Source of the DNA: Bemisia tabaci
Lineage: Eukaryota; Arthropoda; Insecta; Hemiptera; Aleyrodidae
Reading direction: 5' to 3'
NCBI RefSeq assembly: GCF_918797505.1
Contig: NC_092793.1
Span: forward strand, 74,211,912-74,275,911
Length of the DNA: 64,000 nt
The notes below the pieces were generated by a model, which did not search any database, had not been told where the DNA came from, and saw nothing but the letters and a program-made list of their open reading frames with translations. Shown here piece by piece: positions 13,082-23,337 of this stretch. Each line of letters begins with the position of its first letter. The stretch's first letter is position 1. The position numbers were made by a program, and so were the translations under genes.

Positions 13082-13316
13082 CGCTGGAAAAAGAACACAT
13101 TGGATCTACGTAGAGTCCAGACTCTTAAAAACATCGACAAGAAAAAGTACTCTTGATTCAATCAGAATCTAGCTTAAATCAAGAACCAAGCCTCTTAATT
13201 TAAGCGGATTTCGTTTTGATTCAAGCAAAAATCCGATGGAATCAAGAGTATTTTTTCTTGTCAATGTTTTCAAGAGTCTGGACTCTAGATCCAATGTGGT
13301 TTTTTTTTTTTCAGTG
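13082..13316. mobile_element. F1 MITE copy 2, TSD CA
   Basis: Same structure as the copy at 12101, with a mutated first end (CGCTGG) and an intact CAGTG end. CA is duplicated at 13080-13081 and 13317-13318. The arms carry TTGGATCTA and the GACAAGAAAAA and TCTTGATTCAATC motifs. Confidence 0.88.
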
Positions 13317-13439
13317 CAAGTCGCTATGTAATGTACCGTTTCCTCAGTTTCATCTAAATATGATCCGCTCTATAACGGAGTTTTCACGACGGAATGAGGG
13401 GGATGTTGAGCCTGCTCTAATTACCACCCCTCCGCCCTC

Positions 13440-13700
13440 CGCGCATTGAAGCTCGGGGTATTTTATAATGAATGGCTTCCTCCGGCAGGTCGCGAGTCCT
13501 GACAATAGCGGGTCGTGCCTCCGGAGCGTATAGGAGGTGTTGCGGCTATGAGTCCGGAATGCACGCGCCGTTTGTGGTGGCCGCGGCCGGCAGGAGGCAG
13601 GACACCGCGCGGGTTCGTTAACACGACGCTTTTCCGAGCACTCCAGAGCAGCTCCGGAACTGGACGCGACCGGTGAAATACTAGAAATTCATCCGGCGCA
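13440..13700. other. CpG-rich patch
   Basis: About 260 bp of strongly CpG-enriched sequence (for example GGCCGCGGCCGGCAGG near 13580) in AT-rich surroundings. It contains no long open frame. It could be a promoter-type CpG-rich segment or a first non-coding exon, but nothing in the sequence decides this. Confidence 0.35.
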
Positions 13701-13741
13701 AACCGACTAGGTGTGCGGCTCGACTCTGGAAAATGATGGAT

Positions 13742-14017
13742 CAGGGTGTCTACCAGTCCGGAATTTCCGGAAATAGTACTGATTTTTTAGTCCGGAAGTA
13801 CTGAAAAAGTGTGGAAATTCCGCAAAAAGTTCCGGAATTTTTAGTCATTTTTGTCGCAATTTCAAATTTTTGAAATTGTTCTAACTTCGTCAAATGGAGG
13901 TACTGAAAAAGTACGGAATTTTTCTGTCGGAGGAAGTAGTAAATTTCTTGAGAATGTACTGAAAAAGTACTGTAAAAAGTACTTATTCTTGACCAGCCTG
14001 TTTTAATAGACACCCTG
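13742..14017. mobile_element. MITE with CAGGGTGTCTA ends, TSD TGGAT
   Basis: A 276-bp element with ends CAGGGTGTCTA and TAGACACCCTG, flanked by a perfect 5-bp duplication TGGAT at 13737-13741 and 14018-14022. The interior repeats TCCGGAA and GTACTGAAAAAGT several times. CAG ends recall hAT elements, but those usually make 8-bp duplications, so the superfamily is left open. Confidence 0.85.
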
Positions 14018-14189
14018 TGGATGCAAGGTCATGAGATTCACGAAGGATGACCAGAACTCAAATTGCTTGACTCTAGAAAAAATGCGAGAAGAAAGGTACA
14101 AAAAAAACAGTAACTAAAATTTCTGCTCCGGCAAGTGTCGCAAAACAGTAGCGTGTTCTGAGAAATTAGTTTAAATATTTAAAGTTATG

Positions 14190-14208
14190 TCTCTCTCTCT
14201 CTCTCTCT
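14190..14208. repeat. (TC)n microsatellite
   Basis: About nine TC dinucleotides in an uninterrupted tract. Confidence 0.9.
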
Positions 14209-14571
14209 TAGAGTGGTGTAAAGGGTTAGTTGTGCTGGCCGCAGAATCGTGTTTTGATGCTTGATGCTCGTAGATCAGCTATAAACAATAAAATCTATCG
14301 AAACAGCAACTTTCTACGTTTAATGTTAGCCGAAATATCGTCCTTTGAAAAGTCGAGTTTTTGACGTCGTTCACCGAGGTAATGATGTCCTTGGTTTCTT
14401 CCAACTTGCTTTCATCCGATTTTCATGTTGAACAACCAGTGCAAATGTTCGTCACACCGACTGATGAAACCAGGGGTGTCACTACCGCGATGGATGACGT
14501 CAATAACTCGACTTTCTGTGACCAGTGCGACTGACCCAATAGACAATCCTGTTTTGTCTTTCTATTTACCT

Positions 14572-14805
14572 CACTGGGGGGAAAAAAAACACATTGGATC
14601 TAGAGTCCAGACTCTTGAAAACACTGACAAGAAAAAATACTCTTGTTTCAATCAGATTTAAGTTTAAATCAAAAGGAAATCCGCTCAAATTAAGAGGATT
14701 GGCTCTTGCTTTAAGCTTAAATCTGATTGACGAATCAAGAGTATTTTTTCTTGTCGATGTTTTTAAGAGTCTGGACTCTAGATCCAAAGTGTTTTTTTTC
14801 CAGTC
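14572..14805. mobile_element. F1 MITE copy 3, TSD CT
   Basis: Starts CACTGG and ends CCAGTC (last base mutated), with CT duplicated at 14570-14571 and 14806-14807. The arms show the family motifs TTGGATCTAGAGTCCAGAC and GACAAGAAAAAATACTC. Frames on both strands translate to near-identical short peptides because the two arms are inverted copies. These are not genes. Confidence 0.9.
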
Positions 14806-15011
14806 CTCAGGATCGTTTTTAGAGTTTTACACGGTGGCCTTCGAATCTCCCGCTTTCGGTTGCGATGCAATCTGGCAGCCGGGATGAAGAGGGCAAAAAA
14901 TAGGTCGAAGCATGATTATCGAAGAATGGAGGATCGGTGATCAGGTGTTTTGTGTGTCAGCTCGAGGATCTTGACACGATCTGAGACGGAGAGCACACTT
15001 GGAGCATCACG

Positions 15012-15072
15012 GTGACGCTCGCGTCGCGTCGGCGTCGGGACGCCCGAGATGCGACGCGACGCGACGCGATGC
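15012..15072. repeat. GCGTC/GACGC inverted simple repeat
   Basis: Reiterated CGCGTCGCGTCGGCGTCG is followed after a short spacer by GCGACGCGACGCGACGCG, giving an imperfect GC-rich hairpin about 60 bp long. Confidence 0.75.
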
Positions 15073-15195
15073 CTGCCCCGAATCCACACCGTAAAGAAAA
15101 ATGTAATAGACGACGCTTGCACTTTGCACACGGCAGTGGTGCCAAGCCAGGATACAGCAACCAGACCCGTCGCGGAGGGCGCTGTAAGAACACAT

Positions 15196-15320
15196 CTGCC
15201 GTGATGGCGAAGAGAGCAATAAGTGCACGCTGGGATGAGCCTCGAAACACATAAAAGCATGTGCTAACCATGGCTCATACAGAAATGTACTTACTGCTCT
15301 CTTATTTGCTATCACGGCAG
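15196..15320. mobile_element. F4 foldback MITE, TSD ACAT
   Basis: A 125-bp element with ends CTGCCGTGATGGCG and TTGCTATCACGGCAG, inner arms AAGAGAGCAATAAGTGCA and ACTTACTGCTCTCTTAT, and a core carrying GATGAGCC/GGCTCATAC. A perfect 4-bp duplication ACAT lies at 15192-15195 and 15321-15324. Its first eight bases match the F3 family although the interior differs. Diverged relatives lie near 3951 and 51099. Confidence 0.92.
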
Positions 15321-15381
15321 ACATTCTCAAGGGGCGCGAACCGTGAGGTCACCAATCCTCGCATTTATTTTATTTATTTGG

Positions 15382-15489
15382 ACGTATTTCTGCCAAACGG
15401 AACCATGTCTATTATAACGTGAGCCCTGTTATGCATATTTTCCTTTGGGTCTGTTTTAATGCACATAGTTCCGTTTGGCAGAAGTACGT
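15382..15489. mobile_element. Foldback element, TCTGCCAAACGGAAC arms
   Basis: About 108 bp with arms ACGTATTTCTGCCAAACGG and CCGTTTGGCAGAAGTACGT, extending to ACCATGT/ACATAGT. A possible half-copy (GGACGTATATATGCTAAATG then GACTATGTGCA) lies at 45163-45190. The TSD is not clear. Confidence 0.8.
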
Positions 15490-15702
15490 ACATTTAATAC
15501 CTTGGAGATTCCCAGCTTCATTCTTTCCATCCCTATTCTTTCAGTGCTCCTCAATTTTTGCGCAGTGCTGATGGACGTTTGAATTAGAATGCATGCATAG
15601 CGAGAGTATGGACAGCTCGCTTCATGGAGCAGGGCTCATGGCACTTTTTGGAACCTGATTTATTTTCGGGGCTTCACACCGATTCTTGCTCTCGCTATAC
15701 AT

Positions 15703-16109
15703 AGAGTACCTATATTGAGAGAGTATGGCCACTGGGGTTACCATCTCTGATTGGCTCAGCCATCTTAGGCTGAATGGAGCCTTAGGACCCAAAAAATGGC
15801 GGACGCCATAAATTAATGTAATGCAAAATGACTCAAAATGTAGTTTTCTTTGCTTATCGTAACGAGAAATTTACTCAAATGCACTATTGCGACATCTTTA
15901 CATATTTTTAAGGCTAATCGTGTGCAATTTTTGAGAAAAATTATCTTAGATGTAGTAAGGTTGGCAGCAAGTGCGGTTGGTGATAACCGTCAAAAAGTTG
16001 GCAATGACCCCCCTCCCATCCACAAAAACCAAAACAAAGCACCGCCATTTTTGGGTCCTAAGCCTCTCCATGGGGCCCAGTGGCCATACTCTCTCAATAT
16101 AGGTACTCT
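15703..16109. mobile_element. F6 element, GAGTACCTAT ends, about 9-bp TSD
   Basis: A 407-bp element beginning AGAGTACCTATATTG and ending CAATATAGGTACTCT. The arms extend through GAGAGAGTATGGCCACTGGG and pick up again at CTTAGGACCCAAAAA. GCTATACAT (15694-15702) and GCTATACAA (16111-16119) flank it as a near-perfect 9-bp duplication. Long TSDs of this size are typical of Mutator-like (MULE) elements. No transposase is present. Confidence 0.85.
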
Positions 16110-16499
16110 AGCTATACAAGTATCCTAGTTTTAGACCTATGATAATAGATTTTAAAAAATTGTGAGTTTAAATTGTATTCGGCAACCCTGGGTTTTAAAG
16201 AGCTGCATCAAAGCCAAAGCATTGAAGCCCAACGCCACTCATTATTGTGGCCGGGATGGGACGGACGATGGCGGATGGCCGCTTTGATCGATTTCCATGG
16301 AGCTCCGTGATGAGCGGCCATCGGGAGTGGGCCATCCATGGTGACCAATGATCTGATCCGACAAAGCTCACGCGCCGAGCTATGTGCATCGTTGCCTGCC
16401 CCTCTCCAATTCATCCATGCAGCGAAAATGAATCTGTTGGGCACAGGTGAAATAAAAGCTATATGAAGCATAGTATATAGAAGCTGGTATTTTTCAGTA

Positions 16500-16714
16500 A
16501 ATTCAGTTTTAGTAACTTTGCAATGCTGAATTAGGAACGGGTGTTGTCAAACCAGCTAAACACAAATGGTGTTTTACCATTAGGATTCATGGAGTTCAGT
16601 CACTTCCATGCAATGCTGAATCAGGAAGTTGACATCTCGCACATTTTTTTAGCACCTGGAAAATGCTGATTTGACAACGGCCGTTCCTACTTTGGTATTT
16701 CTTTTTTTTCCGTG
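16500..16714. mobile_element. Degenerate MITE with CACGG end
   Basis: TAGGAACGGGTGTTGTCAAA near 16531 and TTTGACAACGGCCGTTCCTA near 16671 are inverted copies. The right end is a T-run plus CCGTG, like the CACGG-ended elements. It shares ATGCTGAATTA and TCTCGCACATTTTTTT motifs with the element at 21026. The left end is decayed. Confidence 0.5.
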
Positions 16715-16883
16715 TGGGGAGAAAATTGTGGACTGAATACAGGGTCTTTCGTGGGTTGCCGTTAGTTAGTCTATTCCCTTCCTCCTTTGTCCATTGCAAC
16801 CACCCGCTCCACAAATAGGATCCCTCCACATCCCTTTTGTCATCTTTGTCTATGATTTGATATCAATTACAATCACGGCAATG

Positions 16884-17012
16884 TTAGCGCCTGCAAGACT
16901 ACGTGAATACTTCACGCATTGCGCGTACTCCACGGTGCGCTGCGCACTGTTAGTGCCTACAAGACTGCATGGATACTTCACGCATTGCGCGTATGCCACT
17001 GCGCTACCGTTA
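16884..17012 (+). repeat. Two-unit repeat D, copy 2
   Basis: Units start near 16884 and 16950 (66-bp period). They share TTAGCGCCTGCAAGACT / TTAGTGCCTACAAGACT followed by GGATACTTCACGCATTGCGC or its GTGAATAC variant. In the first unit GCGTGAA-type pairing is weakened by base changes. It is homologous to 8619-8760 and 62659-62785. Confidence 0.78.
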
Positions 17013-17774
17013 AAACGAAGAATGCAGTAAGTGCAAATAGCTTTGTCTATCAATTTTTACAATCAGCCCGCTGACTCCCTCGTCAAAGTTTCAAAAACTT
17101 GGTCTTATATTACTCGTGAGAGTGTGCAGAACGAGAATTGTCAGTAATCCGAAAATCGAAAGTTTTCGTTTTTTTTTTCCTTACCCCTTTGATAAGAAAA
17201 CATGTTACGTAGTGCTTCAATTAATTGAGTGGCTTGGAGGACACGGCGCACAAGTGCATTTTATTATTTCGAAAAAAACGAGTTAAAAGTTCTTGATTTT
17301 TCTGGGGCCTATATAGTGCTCCAAATACCTTCAAACTTTACGAGTATTTGTCTCACACCTTCATCGACGTCTCCTGAAATTTTAAGCTAAATTAAGCCAA
17401 TTGAGGCCGTTGGGCTTAAAGTGACGGTAGGTCGCACTTATCCCGAGTTCCCTCTGAACGAAAAAGCACTTACCCTATTGGCTGCTTTTTCCGCGTCAAA
17501 TGACTTCCTGACAAAATTGCTCGGCATTCTGATAGACCTTACCTTCAACTATCAAAAAACACGCACAACTCAATTTCGATCAAAGACATGCTTCTGAGCA
17601 CACGATTTATTTTTATTTCATCCTTCCTTTTTCGACACGGAAAAAAAACGATGGTTCGGATTTCTGCTTCCCTTCGACTTTCCTCCCCGAGGGCCAGTCG
17701 TTTCCGTGTATCTCACCTTTTGATATACAAGCGCAACGAGCTTTGGCACAGCTGAAGCGGCTGGGCTCTAAACT
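17013..17774. other. Unassigned AT-rich stretch
   Basis: Nothing recognisable was found: no open frame of note, no inverted terminal repeats and no tandem repeat. Confidence 0.5.
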
Positions 17775-17939
17775 CTAAAGGCCTAGATACACACGGCGAT
17801 TAATTGCCGCCAGTGAAAGACGAAAGCCAATGGAGAGCCTGATTTCGATCCATTGACGTCGATATATCGAAATCAAGGCTCTCCATTGGCTTTCGTCTTT
17901 CACGTTCGGCGATTAATCGCCGTATGTATCTAAGCCTTA
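17775..17939. mobile_element. Long-arm foldback MITE
   Basis: About 165 bp that is nearly all inverted repeat. The outer arms are GGCCTAGATACACACGGCG and CGTATGTATCTAAGCC. The inner arms are AAGACGAAAGCCAATGGAGA and its complement, separated by about 30 bases that include TCGATATATCGA. The termini read CTAAAGGC and GCCTTAG. The transcript would form a long stable hairpin. The TSD is not resolved. Confidence 0.88.
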
Positions 17940-18239
17940 GTCTCGAATTTCTGGAGCTGCATTTATGCGCCTTGTCTCCCAAGCCCCTCAATCCTTGCTT
18001 TTTGTAGAGGTCTTTAAATATGCGCATGGAGTTGCGGCGTTTTCCCCAATGGACGGCAGCATGGCTAGTTTTATAATTCGGCAACATGGTGTTGAAAGTA
18101 TTTGCAAAGGCTCCCGCGGTTGGGTGCTCATCCCTGAGCGTTGTCAACTCAATTGCGGGGACGCGTGCACCGACGCGCATACAAAGCGACCGCGGACGGA
18201 ATTTCGTCTCAATCCCGATCGCTGCGCCACTCGCCATTA

Positions 18240-18370
18240 TCTCGCCCGGCATTGTAAAACACGCTTATTTACTTATAATCCAGAGACTTGAACGCCGGGT
18301 CAAGAAGCTAGGCGCGTAACCGCTCTCGCCGCACAGTGCACCGAGCATTGCCCACAGGTCGGCAATGATA
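18240..18370. repeat. Dispersed repeat R, copy 1
   Basis: About 125 bp similar to 23071-23205. Shared blocks are CCGGCATTGTRAAA, CCAGAGACTTGAACGCC, GGTCAAGAAG and a final TCGG..ATGAT. No terminal inverted repeat was found. The ends seem to coincide with loss of similarity, so it is a dispersed repeat of unknown type, possibly a retroposon 3' part. Confidence 0.7.
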
Positions 18371-18387
18371 TGGAATCTTTAAAAGCT

Positions 18388-18922
18388 GGAGTACCTATAT
18401 AGTAAGAGTACGGAGCATAGAGCTTATAGCGCCCAAAGCAACCAAGCTATGAATTCAAAATACCCGGAGTGATTTATTATTACAATATTACGACCGTTGT
18501 TTGTAAAGCACGTATCCATGGCTAACGAACAATACCGCGTAACTGCAAACTGACAATTTTGCAGGACGAAGAGAAAATTTCGCCATTTTTGTAATTTTGA
18601 GGTTAGACGTGCAATTTTTTTATACATTACAGTGTCATTACGACGCTCCCCTGCAGAATCGGAAAAAACAAATAAATTTGCTTGCGTATTATGTATTATA
18701 GAATGTACCGAAGTTGCTGACTCATTTTCGTCAAAATTTCAGTTAGGCGATTATTGATCCTTACTCCGCGGCCCATGATATTTGACTTAGTTATTCCATG
18801 AATTTTTGCAGAAGGACGCTCGATTGGCAGTGACATTTACAGTGTTAGACGATTGGCTGCCCTTTTGAGCTCTGAGAGCTCCATAATTCGACGTACTCGT
18901 ACTCTCCCTATGTAGGTACTCT
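18388..18922. mobile_element. F6 element with 10-bp TSD TTTAAAAGCT
   Basis: A 535-bp element with ends GGAGTACCTATATAG and CTATGTAGGTACTCT. It is flanked by a perfect 10-bp duplication TTTAAAAGCT at 18378-18387 and 18923-18932. The inner ends carry AGAGTACGGAG versus its diverged complement. Ends and long TSD match the element at 15703. This supports a MULE-like, non-autonomous element with no coding capacity. Confidence 0.88.
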
Positions 18923-19069
18923 TTTAAAAGCTAATTTGTAATTACAAAACGTAGAAGTTCGAAAGAGGCTTCATCGGTTTCCTCGTCAAATTTCCATCAA
19001 AAAGCACCCCCGACATTTACATTATGACGAAATTAACATCAAAATCAGTAGTTTTGGTCAAAAACTTCA

Positions 19070-19482
19070 CGCTGTAACAAAAATTCTAGGCGTTTTACAG
19101 GTCCGTTGGTACCTTTACCATCTCACTTTTTTTTACCATTATTGGTATTTTTACCGAGACAGACTCTGAAGCTTACCTAAAAACCAATATTTTTTCTGTT
19201 TTTTCAGGTAAGAATACCACTTTTTTTGGTAATCAATTCCGGTAACTTTGCCATTTTATCTCGGTAATTCTACCACAGTCGATAAAAAATATTGGCGTTT
19301 TTACCAAGGTCTAGTAAAATTACGACAAAAGTTCAAATAGTTTTACCGAGATTCTCGGTAAAATTACCAATTCCATAAATGGTAATTTACCAAGAAAAAA
19401 CGGGGGATCAATTAGAAACCTGAATTCCTAGTAATTGTACCCTTTTCTTAGTAGTAAATACACCGAGATTTTTTTTTCAGTG
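19070..19482 (-). mobile_element. F2 MITE copy 1, TSD CA
   Basis: A 413-bp element, inverted relative to the copies at 43181 and 45356. The right end reads CACCGAGATT, T-run, CAGTG. The left end is the mutated CGCTG. CA is duplicated at 19068-19069 and 19483-19484. The interior is dominated by GGTAA and TTACC words in both orientations. Confidence 0.85.
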
Positions 19483-19871
19483 CATGTCCGACCTCCCTCA
19501 ATGGCTCGTTGTACTGTGCGCCGCCGTGAGAGGGTAGGCAGGAGGGGGAGGGGCGAAGCTCCCGGGAGCAGTTTAAGACGACGCGACGCGCCGACTCAGA
19601 ACACGAGGTCGATCGGAGTACAAATTATTGTACCAATTAAACAACTTATTCGCTATCCCTGCCCTCTTGATTCTCCCACGGCTTCCGCGCTTCTCGCCCT
19701 TTGCTGCCATTTAACGTCGAGGCGAGGTCTCGTTGGGAACATTTTTAAAAAGGTTCAGTGTACATGCAAAGTATCCGGCATTAAGTGCTCACAGAGCTGA
19801 GAGGCTCGGAAAAATAATCTAGCTGATCGACGACTTAAAGTCTCAATAACGTGAGGGTTTCCAGCGACCAT

Positions 19872-20098
19872 CACTGGGAAAAGAAACGTTTGGATCTAGA
19901 GTCCAGACTCTTAAAAACATTGACCAAAAAAAAAATACTCTTGATTCAATCGGAATTTTGCTTAAATCAAAAGGAAAATCCGCCTAAATCAAGAGGCTCG
20001 GCTCTTCCATTCAAGACAAAATCGGATTGAATCAAGAGTATTTCTTTTGTCAATGTTTTAAGCGTCTGGACTCTCGATCCAAACAATTTTTTTCCAGT
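19872..20098. mobile_element. F1 MITE copy 4
   Basis: Starts CACTGGGAA and ends T-run plus CCAGT, with the family arms TTTGGATCTAGAGTCCAGAC and ACTCTTGATTCAATC. The terminal G is lost and the flanking dinucleotides no longer match (AT versus TT/TA), so this copy is older than its relatives. Confidence 0.85.
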
Positions 20099-20680
20099 TT
20101 TATCCTGGAGCGTGCATGGAGTCCATGGTGGAAGTAGAAAGAAATTGACGATGAGGTCATTTGGGACCATCCCTGTGCCCTTCCAGGGTAGTCGAAGGGT
20201 TTGGAGAATCTCTCTTCATCGAGTCTTTATGTAAGGGTATTTTATAAATCATGACAACTTCGAAGGTCCCTTTTCCCACCTGCAGTAAAAGATCAGCAGT
20301 TACTTGAAATGGATACAGGGTGCCACTGTTGTGTGGAATAACAAGATTCATTAAGGAATCAATTGAAAATTTTAAATCGATTGGAATTCGTAGCTTACTT
20401 TCGTTAGGATTCCTAGAGCTTTCAGTTGGGCAACACAGCTGTGTTGGTGTGTGTGTCCGTGTGAATAATCAGGAGATTAACAGAGCCATAGGAGCGTCTG
20501 GTATTACGATGACGCAATCCAACCGTTTAACCTTTATTCGCTATCACTTCTCGTGTATCGTCGTCTGTATAAGAGCTCCACTTGAAGCGCCCCTCTGCCA
20601 AATCGTTTGAGGATTCCACCGGGATGACCCAAAACCGCGTACGATGGTGGGGTTTTTCATTGCGGTTGGGTGGTTCTCGT

Positions 20681-20929
20681 TTAGCCGAGGTAAAATTTTG
20701 CCCGATTTGGCGAGGCTGGTCGCGGTGGTTGCGCTAGGATGACTCGACGCTGCACCGGCGCCGTTGTTTTGTTTTCTGTTGCAAGTCGGGATCCACCAGC
20801 ATCCCTGCCAACCGGACCGTGTACACCGGATGAGATCTCCAGTTCCGGTTTGGGTCGAACTTTGAGATTCAAGTTTTGAGCTATGTTGCTCTCCGGGCAA
20901 GTTGAATCACTGATGCAAATGAAGCTCAT
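20681..20929 (-). other. Open frame, about 82 codons, possible exon
   Basis: A minus-strand frame from an ATG at 20929 to a stop at 20681. The residue mix (P, R, T, N, Q) is less biased than in the transposon-derived frames nearby. An AG preceded by a pyrimidine-containing stretch lies near its start. A second frame on the same strand is also open, which argues for chance. No domain is recognised. Confidence 0.15.
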
Positions 20930-21025
20930 CAACACCACCGTGGTATGGACAGGAGCAGTAAGTCCAGAAATTATCTTCTGAGAAAATTGGACTTCTCATT
21001 TTTGTAGCCTTTTTTTCGTCATACA

Positions 21026-21237
21026 CACCGAAAGAAAAGTTGAAGATGATTTAACATTCTGGATGTGAAAAAAGTATGCAAAAACTTATAAAATGCTGAA
21101 TTTCCCGCCACACCAGTTATTTTTACATCTTGACATTGCTAAAATAAATGCCGTAACGGTTAATTCAGCATTTTATAAGTTCTCGCACATTTTTTTTACA
21201 TCCAGGATGTTAAACCAAATTTACTCTTTTTTCGGTG
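21026..21237. mobile_element. MITE with CACCGAAA ends, TSD CA
   Basis: A 212-bp element with arms of about 80 bp. The ends are CACCGAAAGAAAAG and CTTTTTTCGGTG, then GTTTAACATCCTGGATGT-type and AACTTATAAAATGCTGAATT motifs on both sides. CA is duplicated at 21024-21025 and 21238-21239. It has the same architecture as the CACTG families. Confidence 0.88.
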
Positions 21238-21711
21238 CATAATCGCACCAGACTAATTTTTTGGTCATGATGTTGAAGACGATGCCATTCTCGAGATTTG
21301 AGTTGCCTGCACGAAAATTTAAAAAAATAAATGCTATTGTGCATTTCCGTTACACGGATCAATATTACGAAACGCTTAATTTGGTATATCATCCATAGCC
21401 TTAAAAAAGCACACAATGAGTAATTTTTGTTTTTATTCAAACTTTCCTTCCTGCACTCTATGAATTCAATGCACAATGGTCTTTCCTGGTCAAAAGCGGT
21501 TTGTCGAACCACAAACCACGCAAGCTTGCAGATCTTTACTCCGTCTATTCAAGAAGCTTTGGCATATCAAAACACTTAAAATCCTCTTAAAGCATTTTAG
21601 ACCGAAACGAATCGAACACAAAAGCTCATAGTACCAAAATCTGAGATGAATCACCCCGTGCCTCCCCCGTACAAAGCGTATCAACTTTTCTCTCCGTCTC
21701 AGATCCGCCAT

Positions 21712-21815
21712 TTATGGAAGAACGTCGTGTGAGCATTCACATGTTGCCAAATTTTTCCGGATAAAATATTTAATTTTGAGAAAAGTCATACATATGTTTC
21801 CTTAAAATTTTTAGA
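21712..21815 (+). mobile_element. 5' fragment of F3-like MITE
   Basis: GGAAGAACGTCGTGTGAGC, then CATGTTGCCAAATTTT, then GATAAAATATTTAATTTTGA follow the order seen in F3 copies, most like the one at 30993. The opposite end is absent. Confidence 0.5.
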
Positions 21816-22284
21816 GACGCTAACTTCTCCTGAGGATGATCGACGATTTTATGCTGATTTCATCGATTTGACGAGTCCTTCATTTTAAGTGATTTTTAGA
21901 TTTTGGATTTTTAATACTTATATATAGTTTCTTCTGCTCGTTATACTTGATGGCCTGACAAACAAGGCTATGCCCTAGTCGTTAGAAAAGAAGAAGCTAA
22001 CTTCAATTGCGGATAACATTCTTTGAAATTTTTTAAGGGATAAACCAACAGGTCTCTCGGAAAAATCGTACTTCATCGGTGTAAATTTCGCAACGTTCGG
22101 ATATTGACGTGACGTTTTTCGTTGGCACGGAAGAGATTCGTTCTTCCGATCCCTTCGGTCATGATACTTGGCGTGGTTTGCGGTTTTCTTGCCCCCAGCT
22201 CGAAGTTCGCATCCTTACCACTAGAGCACGCGCATTTCCTCCTGGGCTCCGGACACGCTCGTGCGACGCCGGCTCGCATTTCTT

Positions 22285-22400
22285 CGCTCCTCTGACGTAG
22301 GGGGTATCTCGATTTTCACATGATCCACAAAAAGCATGGGCTCATATTTAGAACAAGGCTCACGAGGAAATTGATATAAGCCCTTTCGCGACGATTTCGC
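22285..22400. mobile_element. F8 foldback, GTAAC-CATGAGCC type
   Basis: CTCTGACGTAGGGGGTATCTC followed by TTTTCACATGATCC, with GGCTCACGAGGAAAT on the other side, resembles the elements at 46163-46272 and 27481-27590. The arms are diverged. Confidence 0.5.
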
Positions 22401-22457
22401 CGTACTTAATCGCCGAGAGAGTGCGTTACCTGTTGCCGGATACGGGAACTCGTGGCT

Positions 22458-22487
22458 GGGGACGGGCGGGGAGGGGCTAGGGGTGGG
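22458..22487 (+). other. G-quadruplex-forming motif in GC-rich patch
   Basis: Six G-runs of 3-4 bases separated by 1-3 bases lie within 30 bp, inside a GC-rich segment (about 22240-22680). This meets the usual quadruplex motif definition. Function is unknown. The open frames here on the minus strand are proline/serine/arginine-rich and look like GC-driven chance frames. Confidence 0.6.
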
Positions 22488-23070
22488 TGCAGCGGATAAC
22501 GGGCCACGCGGCGCGACGGGCATGCGCGTGGATGTTCGACGACGCATCGATGGCGACGCCGGAGTTGGGAGTTGCAGGTTGTCATTTGGTCGCCCATTGT
22601 CATGCAAGCCCGAGTGGTTAATTTCGGGTTAGACCGCGGATCGGATGTGTGCGAGCGCGCTGTTGTCAAATGGATCACACAGGAAAAAAATTTCCGTCTT
22701 AAGAACCGAACGTCCTATGCTCCATATCATCCAAACTATTCTGTTTGTCAAATCAAACTTTCGGTTTGTCGAATCGAACTTTTGGTTCGTATGCCCTAAT
22801 TTCGGTGGTAAAGTGAACTGACGAACGAAGTTAGGTCATACCGACCGAAAGTTGATTCACATTTTTATAATCTGTTGCAAGAGTCTATTTCTAAAGATGA
22901 GGTGTAAAGTTCACCTCGAGGTTCGTTAATGGTGCTTTTATCATGATATTTTAATGTTCGCCTTAAACCTTTCCATGTAATTTCAAAGTAAACAATAGGG
23001 AGTCTTCTAAGGAGAGAAGTTGTTCATGGAACGACTGTTAATACAGCACAAGGAACTTCCTTTTTTTATC

Positions 23071-23205
23071 TCATCCGGCATTGTGAAACTCGCGTATTTA
23101 CCTTTAGTCCAGAGACTTGAACGCCAGGTCAAGAAGGTAGACGCTGTAAACGCTCCAGCCACACATACATTGCTGCGAGCCTGTCGGAGAGGTCGGGTAT
23201 GATAA
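23071..23205. repeat. Dispersed repeat R, copy 2
   Basis: Similar to 18240-18370: CCGGCATTGTGAAA, CCAGAGACTTGAACGCC, GGTCAAGAAGGTAG and a final GGTCGGGTATGAT. It directly abuts the (TAC)n array that starts at 23222. Confidence 0.7.
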
Positions 23206-23221
23206 AGAATCCTACTATTAA

Positions 23222-23266
23222 TACTGCTACTACTACTACTACTACTACCACTACTACTACTACTAT

Positions 23267-23325
<59 letters not shown>

Positions 23326-23337
23326 ATACTACTACTT
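23222..23337. repeat. (TAC)n microsatellite, about 115 bp
   Basis: A nearly perfect trinucleotide array with a few single-base interruptions. Long open frames across it (poly-threonine or poly-valine) are artefacts of the repeat. Confidence 0.95.

Noticed and set aside
12078..14787. Recurring short 'protein' starting MDLESRLLKT on both strands
   Set aside because: It is the translation of F1 inverted-repeat arms. It appears on both strands because the arms mirror each other.
17800..18252. 150-codon minus-strand open frame
   Set aside because: It runs through the arm of the foldback element at 17775-17939, no domain is recognised, and another long frame is open on the opposite strand.
22221..22607. 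128-codon Pro/Ser/Arg-rich minus-strand frame
   Set aside because: It spans an F8 foldback fragment and a GC-rich quadruplex patch, and openness is explained by low stop-codon frequency.
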